Notes: generated from the sequence alone by a model not told the origin. Shown: positions 1 through 5,806, counted from the first letter of the stretch. The stretch: 13,241 bases of DNA from Candidatus Pullichristensenella stercoripullorum (GCA_018712885.1 DVGE01000059.1:1-13241); one strand, 5' to 3'. Numbers and translations are program-made.

Positions 1-284
1 TGGAAGCGCAGGCCGCCCTTGTAGGGGCCGATGGCGTCGTTGAACTGCACGCGGTAGCCCTTGTTGACGCGGATATGGCCCTCGTCGTCCATCCAGGGCA
101 CGCGGAAGAGGATCACGCGGTCCGGCTCGACCATGCGCTCGAGGATGGCGTTGCGCTGGTAGATGGGATCGCTGTCCACGACCGGCGCGAGGGATTCGAG
201 CACCTCGCTCGCCGCCTGATGGAATTCAGGTTCGCCGGGATTCTTTTTGATCAAAAGCTCCAGAACTTCCTTTGCGTAGGACAT
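1..284 (-). CDS. gdhA: NADP-type glutamate dehydrogenase, N-terminal part (runs off the window start)
   Basis: This is the first 94 codons of a hexameric glutamate dehydrogenase, which interconverts 2-oxoglutarate plus ammonia and glutamate in the cytoplasm. The translated start reads MSYAKEVLELL. Family blocks follow in the usual order: LERMVEPDRVILFRVPW near residues 48-64 (E. coli GdhA has LERLVEPERVIQFRVVW), then YRVQFNDAIGPYKGGLRF near residues 77-94, the conserved segment leading into the substrate-binding lysine region. The ATG at 282-284 is chosen because an AGGAGG lies about 8 nt upstream and the N-terminal length matches the family. It has its own promoter just upstream. The catalytic lysine region and the nucleotide-binding domain lie outside the window, so NADP preference is inferred from family resemblance only. 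Confidence 0.95.
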   Translation of the reverse strand, partial: MSYAKEVLELLIKKNPGEPEFHQAASEVLESLAPVVDSDPIYQRNAILERMVEPDRVILFRVPWMDDEGHIRVNKGYRVQFNDAIGPYKGGLRF

Positions 285-319
285 GAGGCGATACCTCCTT
301 GGATTTGCAGGATGTAAAC

Positions 320-348
320 ATTATATACTGCAAATCGGAAGATGTACA
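320..348 (-). promoter_or_regulatory. Sigma-A promoter for gdhA
   Basis: On the minus strand there is a perfect TATAAT -10 (320-325) and a TGTACA -35 (343-348) with a 17-bp spacer. The predicted start of transcription is about 25-30 nt before the gdhA ATG. The -35 is imperfect (4 of 6), which fits help from the A-tract DNA just upstream. Confidence 0.75.
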
Positions 349-352
349 GAGG

Positions 353-388
353 TTTTTTCGCGGTTTTTTGCTAATTTTCGGTTATTTT
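353..388 (-). promoter_or_regulatory. Phased A-tracts upstream of the gdhA promoter (UP-element or curved DNA)
   Basis: On the minus strand four A-runs lie directly upstream of the gdhA -35: A6 at 353-358, A6 at 364-369, A4 at 375-378 and A4 at 385-388. Their centres are 11, 10 and 10 bp apart, close to the helical repeat. Such phasing is known to bend DNA, and A-tracts here can bind the RNA polymerase alpha subunit. The tracts stand out in an otherwise GC-rich window. The function is inferred from position and spacing. Confidence 0.55.
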
Positions 389-415
389 ACAAAAGCAAAA
401 TTCATTCACGAGCCC

Positions 416-862
416 TCAGAGATCGTTTTTGACGGTTTTTCCTGCAAGCGCGTCCATGGCTAAAATGTATCCCTGCATGCCGAATCCTGCAATTTGCCCC
501 ACACAGGAAGCGGCGGTGACAGAGCGGTGGCGAAATTCCTCACGCCGATGGATGTTGCTCAAATGCACCTCCACCGCCGGGATCGGCACCGAGGCGAGCG
601 CGTCGCGCAGGGCGTAGGAATAGTGCGTGAACGCGCCGGGATTGATGATGATGCCGTCGTAGTTCTCGCGCCAGGCGCGCTGGATCTCGTCGATGAGCGC
701 CCCTTCATAATTGCTTTGGAAACAGGCGACCTCGTGCCCGCGGCTCTGCGCGGCGCGCTCCACCTGCGCCATCATCTCCTCGTACCCCGTGCGCCCGTAG
801 ATATTCGGCTCCCGCGTGCCGGTCATGTTCAGGTTCGGCCCGTTCAGGATCATGATCTTCAT
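416..862 (-). CDS. aroQ: Type II 3-dehydroquinate dehydratase
   Basis: This 148-residue cytoplasmic enzyme dehydrates 3-dehydroquinate to 3-dehydroshikimate, the third step of the shikimate pathway. The length is typical of the dodecameric type II family. Visible motifs are LNGPNLNMTGTREPNIYG at residues 6-23 (the catalytic tyrosine is in NIYG), FQSNYEGALIDEI at 48-60, NPGAFTHYSYALRDAL at 74-89 with the active-site histidine H80, EVHLSNIHRREEFRHRS at 98-114, and a C-terminal GQIAGFGMQGYILA block. The ATG at 860-862 is preferred over longer in-frame starts because AGGAGG sits about 8 nt upstream and the family begins with this MKI-x-(I/V)LNGPN segment. No other shikimate gene is nearby. It is collinear with gdhA, but each has its own promoter and I see no convincing terminator between them. 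Confidence 0.97.
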   Translation of the reverse strand: MKIMILNGPNLNMTGTREPNIYGRTGYEEMMAQVERAAQSRGHEVACFQSNYEGALIDEIQRAWRENYDGIIINPGAFTHYSYALRDALASVPIPAVEVHLSNIHRREEFRHRSVTAASCVGQIAGFGMQGYILAMDALAGKTVKNDL

Positions 863-899
863 CGCCGTATCCTCCTCGAATGGAAAACTTTGCCGTTTC

Positions 900-928
900 A
901 GTATAGCAAATCGCGCGCGAAAGCGCAA
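900..928 (-). promoter_or_regulatory. Sigma-A promoter for aroQ
   Basis: On the minus strand the -35 is TTGCGC (923-928) and the -10 is TATACT (900-905), with a 17-bp spacer. The predicted transcript starts about 30 nt before the aroQ ATG. It points away from spoVT, so this is a divergent intergenic region. Confidence 0.65.
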
Positions 929-938
929 CAGTCTTGAT

Positions 939-966
939 TTGCCAGGCGCTCGCGCCAGCGCATAAT
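939..966 (+). promoter_or_regulatory. Possible sigma-A-like promoter for spoVT
   Basis: TTGCCA (939-944) and CATAAT (961-966) are each one mismatch from consensus, with a 16-bp spacer, and would give a 5' leader of about 60 nt before spoVT. The spacer contains the inverted repeat GGCGC-tc-GCGCC (945-956), which could be an operator or chance in GC-rich DNA. In B. subtilis spoVT depends on the forespore factor sigma-G. I could not find a well-spaced sigma-G pair here, so the assignment is tentative. Confidence 0.35.
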
Positions 967-1034
967 TCGACCGCCGGCCTTGAATAATAACCGTGGACAG
1001 CAAGGCCGACAAAATTTCGGGAAGGAAGATCATT

Positions 1035-1589
1035 ATGAGAGCGACAGGCATCGTGCGCAGGATCGACGAACTGGGGCGCGTGGTGATCCCCAAGGAGATC
1101 CGCCGCACGCTTCGCATAAGGGAAGGCGATCCGCTGGAGATCTACACGGATCACGACGGGGAAGTGGTGCTGAAGAAGTATTCGCCCATTGGCGAGATCG
1201 CCAACATCGCCAAGGACTACACCGACTCCCTCTACCGCACGCTGGGGCACATCGCCTGCATCTGCGACCGCGACGCGGTGGTCTCCGCTACGGGCGGCGC
1301 CAAGCGCGAGCTGATCGAAAAGCCCCTCAGCGCCGAAGTGGAAAACATATTGCAGAGCAGGCAGATGTCCGTGCTCAACATCAGCGCCGGCGCGCGGATG
1401 ATCCCCATCACCAGCGACGACCACGCCGAGGCGTACAGCGCCCAGCTCATCGCGCCCATACTCGCCGACGGCGAGATCATCGGCGGCCTGATGCTCCTCA
1501 GCCGCGATTCCGGCGCGAGCATGGGCGAGGTCGATCAGAAGGTCGCCGAGACCACCACCAGCATCATTGCCCGGCAGATGGAACAATAG
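1035..1589 (+). CDS. spoVT: Stage V sporulation protein T, AbrB-type transcriptional regulator
   Basis: This 184-residue DNA-binding protein regulates forespore genes during late spore development. Residues 1-50 form the swapped-hairpin AbrB domain. The segment MRATGIVRRIDELGRVVIPK and the following EIRRTLRIREGDPLEI are almost identical to B. subtilis SpoVT. The rest is the GAF-like domain, with LGHIACICDRDAVVSATGG near residues 70-90 and the C-terminal ARQMEQ also matching B. subtilis. The ATG at 1035 is chosen because MxATGIVRR is the conserved family start; the in-frame ATG at 993 would add 14 unrelated residues. A GGAAGGA-like ribosome site precedes 1035. Its presence is the main evidence for a spore-forming ancestry. 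As in B. subtilis, yabN/mazG lies downstream, here without yabM between them. Confidence 0.97.
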   Translation: MRATGIVRRIDELGRVVIPKEIRRTLRIREGDPLEIYTDHDGEVVLKKYSPIGEIANIAKDYTDSLYRTLGHIACICDRDAVVSATGGAKRELIEKPLSAEVENILQSRQMSVLNISAGARMIPITSDDHAEAYSAQLIAPILADGEIIGGLMLLSRDSGASMGEVDQKVAETTTSIIARQMEQ

Positions 1590-1594
1590 AAGCG

Positions 1595-1623
1595 TTGCAA
1601 GGCGCGGCAAAATATGGTATAAT
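1595..1623 (+). promoter_or_regulatory. Strong extended -10 promoter for mazG
   Basis: TTGCAA (1595-1600), a 17-bp spacer and a perfect TATAAT (1618-1623) preceded by TGG, which gives the extended TGnTATAAT element. It begins 6 nt after the spoVT stop, so mazG and the genes after it can be transcribed independently of spoVT in vegetative cells. Confidence 0.8.
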
Positions 1624-1655
1624 CCGGTCAGATATTTGCGAGAGGAAATGAAAAT

Positions 1656-3074
1656 ATGTCGCGGATCATCGTGATCGGATGCGGGTTTCGCCGCGAACAG
1701 CTGACGCTGGAAGCGATTGAGGCCATCGAGGGCGCGGACAAGGTGCTTTTGCGCACGGGGCGCTGCGGCCTTCGGGATCATCTTGTGGAAAAGGGCGTCG
1801 CCTTTGAAACGCTGGACGCGCTCTATGAGCGCGCTGAGGATTTTGACGAACTCATCCGTCTGACGACGCAGGCCGTGCTGGATGCCTCGCGGGAAGGCAG
1901 CGTCGCCTACGCGGTGTTCGACGTGCGCGACGTGAGCGTGCAGGCCCTTCTCAAAACTGGCGCGGATGTGCGCGTCATCGCCGGCCCGCCGGCGGAAGAG
2001 GGGCTGTGGGCCTTTGCCGAGGGCGCGACGGACTGCTGGGCGGCCTCGGAATGGGAAACGTGGACGCTGCACGCCGACCGCAACGCGCTCATCCGCGAAG
2101 TGGACACGCGCGAACTGGCCGCGGAAGTGAAGCTGAAGCTCATGGACTGCTATCCGGAGGAATCGGAGATCTACGTGCGCGCCGGCAACGGCGGCGTCGA
2201 AAAGACCTCCCTGGTGGAATTGGACAGGCTCCCTGCCTACGACCACCGCCTCAGTGTGCTCGTGCCCGCACAGCGGGAGCTGACGAAGCTGGAGCGCTAC
2301 GGATTTGACGAGTTGAACCGCGTCATCCACATCCTCCGCTCCCCGGGCGGATGCCCCTGGGATCGCAAGCAAACGCATGAGACGCTGCGCACCAACCTTG
2401 TCGAAGAGGCATACGAGGCCGTGGACGCCATCGACCGCGAGGACATGGACGCGCTTTACGACGAATTGGGCGACGTGCTTTTGCAGATCGTCCTGCACGC
2501 GGAGATCGCCCGCGAACACGGAGACTTCACCATCGGGGATGTGACCACGGCCATCACCCACAAGATGATCTTCCGCCACCAGCACGTCTTTGGCAGCGCC
2601 AAGGCGGATACTGCCGACGAGGTGCTCGACCTCTGGCAGAAGGTGAAAAAAGCCGAGCGCCACCAACAGACGCAGGCGGAAGTGCTGCGCTCCGTGACCA
2701 GGAGCCTGCCGGCGCTGATGCGTGCGGAAAAAGTGCAAAAGCGCGCCGCGGACGTGGGGTTCGACTGGGAAAACGCCCGCGCCGCTTTCTACAAGATCGG
2801 CGAGGAGGCGGAAGAGCTCTCCCGCGCCGTGGAGGATGGCGGCGGCGTCGAGGAAGAAGCGGGCGACCTGCTCTTTGCCGTGGTCAACGTACTGCGCCTG
2901 CTCAAGCTCGACCCGGAGATCGCCCTCAATCGTGCCACGGATAAATTCACCGCGCGGTTCGCGGAAATGGAGCGTCTCATTCTTGCGGACGGCAAGTCGC
3001 TCGCGGAAATGACGCTGGCCGACATGGATGCGTATTGGGATCGCGTAAAATTGTCGGAAAATAGCCGTCTTTAG
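1656..3074 (+). CDS. mazG: YabN-type nucleoside triphosphate pyrophosphohydrolase MazG with an eroded methylase-like N-terminal domain
   Basis: This 472-residue protein has the YabN layout: a tetrapyrrole-methylase-like domain (about 1-205) followed by two MazG repeats. MazG hydrolyses NTPs to NMP and pyrophosphate and is thought to clear non-canonical nucleotides. Repeat one, from residue 216, has CPWDRKQTHETLR and the metal-binding EEAYE (249-253) with ELGDVL (270-275). Repeat two has DVGFDW (366-371), EEAEE (383-387) and EEAGD (400-404). In the N-terminal domain the expected glycine-rich SAM loop (VGLGPGD-like) reads IGCGFRREQLT, and the family YAVPGHP segment reads YAVFDVRD (85-92), so methylase activity is doubtful. 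Nucleotide hydrolysis should be intact. It starts from an AGAGGA ribosome site. hup and rqcP follow, as in many clostridia. Confidence 0.95.
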   Translation: MSRIIVIGCGFRREQLTLEAIEAIEGADKVLLRTGRCGLRDHLVEKGVAFETLDALYERAEDFDELIRLTTQAVLDASREGSVAYAVFDVRDVSVQALLKTGADVRVIAGPPAEEGLWAFAEGATDCWAASEWETWTLHADRNALIREVDTRELAAEVKLKLMDCYPEESEIYVRAGNGGVEKTSLVELDRLPAYDHRLSVLVPAQRELTKLERYGFDELNRVIHILRSPGGCPWDRKQTHETLRTNLVEEAYEAVDAIDREDMDALYDELGDVLLQIVLHAEIAREHGDFTIGDVTTAITHKMIFRHQHVFGSAKADTADEVLDLWQKVKKAERHQQTQAEVLRSVTRSLPALMRAEKVQKRAADVGFDWENARAAFYKIGEEAEELSRAVEDGGGVEEEAGDLLFAVVNVLRLLKLDPEIALNRATDKFTARFAEMERLILADGKSLAEMTLADMDAYWDRVKLSENSRL

Positions 3075-3106
3075 CAGGATTTTCCCGCATGGGCGCGAAT
3101 GATTAT

Positions 3107-3140
3107 GCCTAGGCGATCGGCGCGCTTTGCGCGCGGCGCC
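3107..3140. repeat. Cluster of short palindromes in the hup leader
   Basis: In the 118-nt gap between mazG and hup four self-complementary blocks lie almost end to end: GCCTAGGC (3107-3114), CGATCG (3114-3119), the hairpin GCGCGC-ttt-GCGCGC (3120-3134) and GGCGCC (3135-3140). There is no T-run after the hairpin, so it is not a standard intrinsic terminator. It may fold in the RNA and affect mazG read-through or hup expression. I could not find a clear separate hup promoter. Confidence 0.4.
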
Positions 3141-3192
3141 TTGGAATGGGATCGCACAGATCTCTTTGCCAGAATATTTGGAGGTGGCACCA

Positions 3193-3462
3193 ATGAATAA
3201 GGTTACTCTCGTGGCGAAAATCGCGGAAAAGTCTGGACTTTCCAAGAAGCAGGCTGAGCTGGCGCTCGGCGCTTTCATCGACTCTGTTACCGAAGCGCTC
3301 AAAGAGGGCGACAAGGTGCAGCTGATGGGCTTTGGCACCTTTGAGGTCAAGGAGCGCGCCGCCCGCACGGGACGCAACCCCTCGACGGGCGAGACCATTG
3401 AGATCCCCGCCAGCAAGACCCCCTCGTTCAAGGCCGGCAAGGGCCTGCGCGACGAATTCTGA
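3193..3462 (+). CDS. hup: HU family DNA-binding protein
   Basis: This 89-residue histone-like protein, of the usual family length, dimerises and bends DNA as a nucleoid component. The start MNKVTLVAKIAEKSGLSKK, the helix pair up to residue 38, the GFGTFEV strand (46-52) and the RNPSTGETIEIPAS arm (61-74), with its DNA-intercalating proline at 63, are all diagnostic. The C-terminus PSFKAGKGLRDEF is also typical. The ATG at 3193 is chosen over an in-frame upstream ATG at 3127 because of the GGAGGTGG site just before it and because the shorter protein matches the family. It lies between mazG and rqcP, the order seen in many clostridia. A hairpin downstream may limit read-through into rqcP. Confidence 0.97.
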   Translation: MNKVTLVAKIAEKSGLSKKQAELALGAFIDSVTEALKEGDKVQLMGFGTFEVKERAARTGRNPSTGETIEIPASKTPSFKAGKGLRDEF

Positions 3463-3538
3463 TCCGTCTGGCGAGGGAAGTTTCCTTCTAGCGCGACGCG
3501 GGGCATTTGCCGCCACCCTTCGCGCGCAGGAACCACGT

Positions 3539-3567
3539 TCAGGGCTGCTTTATCAAGGCAGCCCTGA
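3539..3567 (+). terminator. Hairpin between hup and rqcP, probable leaky terminator or attenuator
   Basis: A perfect 10-bp stem, TCAGGGCTGC (3539-3548) with GCAGCCCTGA (3558-3567), closes a 9-nt loop. Only a weak T-rich stretch follows (TTCTGT), so termination would be partial. The hairpin ends 6 nt before the rqcP ribosome site. It would let HU be made in excess over RqcP from one transcript. It could also be an mRNA-stabilising structure at the hup 3' end. Confidence 0.55.
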
Positions 3568-3586
3568 TTCTGTACAGGAGGACAGC

Positions 3587-3886
3587 ATGAGCAGAAAGGC
3601 CATGGAAGCCAAGAAGCCCGTCGAGCGCGTGCAGGCCGATTCCATGCGGCTGGACAAATATCTGAAGGTATCGCGCATCATCAAGCGCCGCAGCGTCGCC
3701 AACGACGCCTGTTCCACGGGTCATATCACCGTCAACGGCAAGGAGGCCAAGCCAGGCACGGACGTGCGCGTGGGCGACGTGCTGGGCGTGCGTTTTGGCG
3801 AAAAGTATACCGAATACGAGGTGCTCTCCATCGGCGAGCACGCCCTCAAACAGGACGCGGCGGACATGTACCGCGTCAAGGCATGA
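3587..3886 (+). CDS. rqcP: RqcP (YabO), S4-domain ribosome quality control factor
   Basis: This 99-residue RNA-binding protein is the homologue of B. subtilis RqcP/YabO, which works with RqcH on stalled 50S subunits to add C-terminal alanine tails to unfinished proteins. The S4 fold starts at MRLDKYLKVSRIIKRRSVAND (residues 20-40), followed by GHITVNGKEAKPGTDVRVGD and VRFGEKYTEYEVLSI, all matching the family. The ATG at 3587 has a strong AGGAGG site 6 nt upstream. It therefore carries a 19-residue charged extension (SRKAMEAKKPVERVQADS) before the residue where B. subtilis YabO begins. The internal ATG at 3644 is the alternative start but lacks an obvious ribosome site. The stop overlaps the ispDF start by 4 nt (ATGA), which suggests coupled translation. 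The usual yabP-yabQ-divIC genes do not follow. Confidence 0.93.
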   Translation: MSRKAMEAKKPVERVQADSMRLDKYLKVSRIIKRRSVANDACSTGHITVNGKEAKPGTDVRVGDVLGVRFGEKYTEYEVLSIGEHALKQDAADMYRVKA

Positions 3887-5037
3887 GCACCTGGGCGGTC
3901 GTCGTCGCCGCCGGCCGCGGCGAACGCGCCGGTCTGGGCGAGAACAAGGTGTTTTACTGCCTGGGCGGTGTCAGCGTCCTTTCCCGCGCTTTGCGCGCCT
4001 TGCGGGAAAGCGCCCTCTTCGACGGCTGCGTTCTCGTGCTGGCCGCGCACGACCGCGCGGCTTACGAAGCCCTTTGCGCGCGCGAAGGGCGCTGCCCTTT
4101 GGTCAGGGAGATCGCCGAGGGCGGCGAGACGCGGCAGGCGTCTGTGCTGAACGGCCTGCGCGCCCTGCCCGAGGATTGCGAGATCGTCGCCATCCACGAC
4201 GCCGCGCGCCCCTTCGTCACCGCGGACATCCTTTCCCGCTCCATCGAGCTTGCCCGGCAGACGGGCAGCGGCGTGGCCTGCGCCCCGGTGGTGGACACCA
4301 TCAAGGAAGTCGAGGCGGATGGCCGCGTCAAGACGCTTGACCGCGAACGCCTGCGCGCCGCGCAGACGCCGCAGACTTTCCGGCGCGCCGAGATCGTCCG
4401 CGCCGCGGAGGAGGCGGAACAAAACGGCTGGTCGGCCACAGACGACGCAGACCTCTACGAGCGCTGCTGGGGGCGCGTGACGCTCTTTACCGCTCCAGAG
4501 AGTCCCGGCAATATCAAACTGACCACCAGGGAGGACTTTATGCGCGAAGAAAGCGCCTTTCGCGTCGGCATGGGCTTTGACGCCCATCGCCTCGTCGAGG
4601 AGAGAAAACTGGTGCTCTGCGGCGTGAATGTGCCCTGTGAACGCGGGCTGGACGGCCATTCCGACGCGGACGTGGCTGTGCACGCCCTCATGGACGCCAT
4701 CCTCGGCGCGCTGGGGCTGGGCGACATCGGCCGTCATTTCCCCGACAGCGACAACGCCTATCGCGGCATCTCCTCCATGCTGTTGCTGGCGCGAGTGATG
4801 CGCATGGTGGAGGAGCGCGGCTGGCGCGTGGCCAACGCCGATGTGACCATCGTGGCGCAAAGGCCGAAACTCGCGCCGTACATAGAGGAAATGCGCCGCA
4901 ACATCGCCGAGGCGCTGGGCGTGGCGGTAGACTGCGCCAATATCAAGGCGACGACCACCGAGCGCATGGGCTACGAGGGCAGGGGAGAAGGCATCTCCGC
5001 GCAGGCGGTCGTACTGCTCGCGAAAGGAAGTGTGTAA
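3883..5037 (+). CDS. ispDF: Bifunctional IspDF: 2-C-methyl-D-erythritol 4-phosphate cytidylyltransferase / 2,4-cyclodiphosphate synthase
   Basis: This 384-residue fusion carries two enzymes of the non-mevalonate (MEP) isoprenoid pathway. The IspD part (about 1-218) transfers CMP to methylerythritol phosphate; it has AAGRGERAGLGENK (9-22) with the CTP-binding R15 and K22, IHDAARPFV (104-112), AQTPQTF (160-166), TDDAD (186-190) and the closing NIKLTTRED (210-218). The IspF part (about 224-384) makes the cyclodiphosphate; it has GMGFDAH with metal ligands D233 and H235, GHSDADV (258-264), the third metal ligand H267, DIGRHFPDSD (281-290) and NIKATTTERMG (353-363). The linker is only a few residues. 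The start overlaps rqcP by 4 nt. The intermediate IspE is not encoded here. An internal ribosome site at the domain boundary may also give free IspF. Confidence 0.96.
   Translation: MSTWAVVVAAGRGERAGLGENKVFYCLGGVSVLSRALRALRESALFDGCVLVLAAHDRAAYEALCAREGRCPLVREIAEGGETRQASVLNGLRALPEDCEIVAIHDAARPFVTADILSRSIELARQTGSGVACAPVVDTIKEVEADGRVKTLDRERLRAAQTPQTFRRAEIVRAAEEAEQNGWSATDDADLYERCWGRVTLFTAPESPGNIKLTTREDFMREESAFRVGMGFDAHRLVEERKLVLCGVNVPCERGLDGHSDADVAVHALMDAILGALGLGDIGRHFPDSDNAYRGISSMLLLARVMRMVEERGWRVANADVTIVAQRPKLAPYIEEMRRNIAEALGVAVDCANIKATTTERMGYEGRGEGISAQAVVLLAKGSV
4528..4542 (+). promoter_or_regulatory. Internal Shine-Dalgarno and ATG at the IspD/IspF junction
   Basis: AGGGAGG (4528-4534) is followed by a 5-nt spacer and an in-frame ATG (4540-4542) at codon 220 of ispDF. 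Starting there would give a 165-residue stand-alone IspF of normal family length, beginning MREESAFRVGMGFDAH. The GAG GAC codons belong to the conserved TTxED ending of IspD, so part of the match is forced by coding. It may still work, or be a relic of separate ispD and ispF genes. Confidence 0.4.
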
Positions 5038-5038
5038 G

Positions 5039-5734
5039 ATGATCGGCATCATCGGCGCGCTGGACATCGAACTGGAACGGCTGATCGGCGCCATGCAGGA
5101 GCCTGTGCACCGGGAGATCAGCGGCGTGCCCTTCACCTGCGGGAGGCTTTTGGGAACGGATGTGGTCATCGCCCGCGCCGGCGTGGGCAAGGTCAATGCC
5201 GCCGTCTGCGCGCAGACCACGGCGCTCATCTACGAGCCGGAGCTCATCATCAACTCGGGCGTCTCCGGCGCGCTCTCGCCCGATCTGCGCGTGGGCGATG
5301 TGGTCATCGGCACGGATGTGGTGCAGCACGATGTGGACACCACGGCGATGGGGGACGAACCGGGCTTTGTCTCCACCGTCGACCGCCTTTCTTTTCCGCT
5401 GGACAATTTTGCTTCCACGGCCATCGCCGCCGCCGCGGAGGAATTGGGCATCCGCGCCGTGCGCGGGCGCATCGCCTCGGGCGACCAGTTCGTCGCCTCG
5501 ACAGAGCGCAAGGAAGAGATCGTGCGCCTGTTCTCCGCCGTCACCTGCGAAATGGAGGCCGGCGCCATCGCGCACGTCTGTTTTCTCAACCGCGTCCCCT
5601 GCGCGGTCATCCGCTGCATCTCCGACGGCGGCAACGAGGAAGCTCCCATGTCCTACGAGGAATTTCTGCCGTTGGCGGCAAAAAACTCCTCGGAATTGAC
5701 GCTCGCTTACCTGAAGTCCCTGCAAAATTTATGA
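5039..5734 (+). CDS. mtnN: 5'-methylthioadenosine / S-adenosylhomocysteine nucleosidase
   Basis: This 231-residue cytoplasmic enzyme cleaves adenine from methylthioadenosine and S-adenosylhomocysteine, removing by-products of SAM-dependent reactions. The length and motifs match E. coli MtnN (Pfs): IGIIGALDIELE with acid E11 (E. coli E12), AGVGKVNAAV (47-56), IINSGVSGAL (70-79), GDVVIGTD (86-93), SGDQFV (147-152), EMEAGAIAHVC (171-181) with E173, and the catalytic aspartate D196 in CISDGGNEE. The ATG at 5039 is preferred to the in-frame GTG at 5030, because the AAAGGAAG ribosome site is about 8 nt before 5039 and the GTG would lie inside that site. It starts 1 nt after the ispDF stop, so translation is probably coupled. 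A metabolic link to its neighbours is not obvious. Confidence 0.96.
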   Translation: MIGIIGALDIELERLIGAMQEPVHREISGVPFTCGRLLGTDVVIARAGVGKVNAAVCAQTTALIYEPELIINSGVSGALSPDLRVGDVVIGTDVVQHDVDTTAMGDEPGFVSTVDRLSFPLDNFASTAIAAAAEELGIRAVRGRIASGDQFVASTERKEEIVRLFSAVTCEMEAGAIAHVCFLNRVPCAVIRCISDGGNEEAPMSYEEFLPLAAKNSSELTLAYLKSLQNL

Positions 5735-5752
5735 ACAGGGCGTAAAAACTGC

Positions 5753-5770
5753 AAAAAGGCTTGCTTTTTT
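5753..5770 (+). terminator. Weak hairpin with T-run after mtnN
   Basis: AAAAAG (5753-5758) can pair with CTTTTT (5764-5769) across a 5-nt loop, ending in a run of six Ts. The stem is mostly A-U and would be weak. It overlaps the ctsR -35 region, so it may be only the A/T-rich edge of that promoter. Confidence 0.3.
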
Positions 5771-5789
5771 GACCATCTTTCGCTATAAT
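5761..5789 (+). promoter_or_regulatory. Sigma-A promoter of the ctsR-mcsA-mcsB-clpC operon
   Basis: TTGCTT (5761-5766), a 17-bp spacer and a perfect TATAAT (5784-5789). Transcription should start near 5796 and leave a leader of about 67 nt. The spacer and start site are covered by two CtsR boxes, so bound repressor would block RNA polymerase. Confidence 0.75.
5768..5784 (-). promoter_or_regulatory. CtsR operator, upstream box
   Basis: Read on the minus strand this is AGCGAAA-GAT-GGTCAAA, against the CtsR consensus RGTCAAA-NAN-RGTCAAA. One heptad is perfect and the other matches at 5 of 7 positions. It occupies the promoter spacer and touches the -10. It is in opposite orientation to the second box. 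Confidence 0.6.
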
Positions 5790-5806
5790 AGTCAGAGATG
5801 GTCAAT
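5790..5806 (+). promoter_or_regulatory. CtsR operator, downstream box
   Basis: AGTCAGA-GAT-GGTCAAT matches the CtsR tandem-heptad consensus RGTCAAA-NAN-RGTCAAA at 6 of 7 positions in each heptad. It lies immediately after the -10 and over the predicted transcription start, the expected place for autorepression of the operon. Confidence 0.75.

Noticed and set aside
981..1016. Sigma-G promoter for spoVT (TGAATA at 981-986)
   Set aside because: The -35-like element is perfect, but the only A/T-rich -10 candidate (CAAAATT at 1010-1016) would need a 23-bp spacer, far from the usual 17-18.
3120..3134. Intrinsic terminator after mazG
   Set aside because: The GCGCGC hairpin has only a 3-nt loop and no T-run after it, so it is listed as part of a palindrome cluster.
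705..3536. 943-residue open frame on the minus strand opposite spoVT, mazG and hup
   Set aside because: It lies wholly opposite clear conserved genes, has no recognisable domain and arises from GC-rich codon bias, which removes stops from the antisense frame.
5030..5038. GTG at 5030 as the mtnN start
   Set aside because: It falls inside the ribosome site and the end of ispDF; the ATG at 5039 matches the family N-terminus.
3721..5229. 502-residue minus-strand open frame opposite ispDF
   Set aside because: It is opposite a well-supported gene with all catalytic motifs, and its translation resembles no family.
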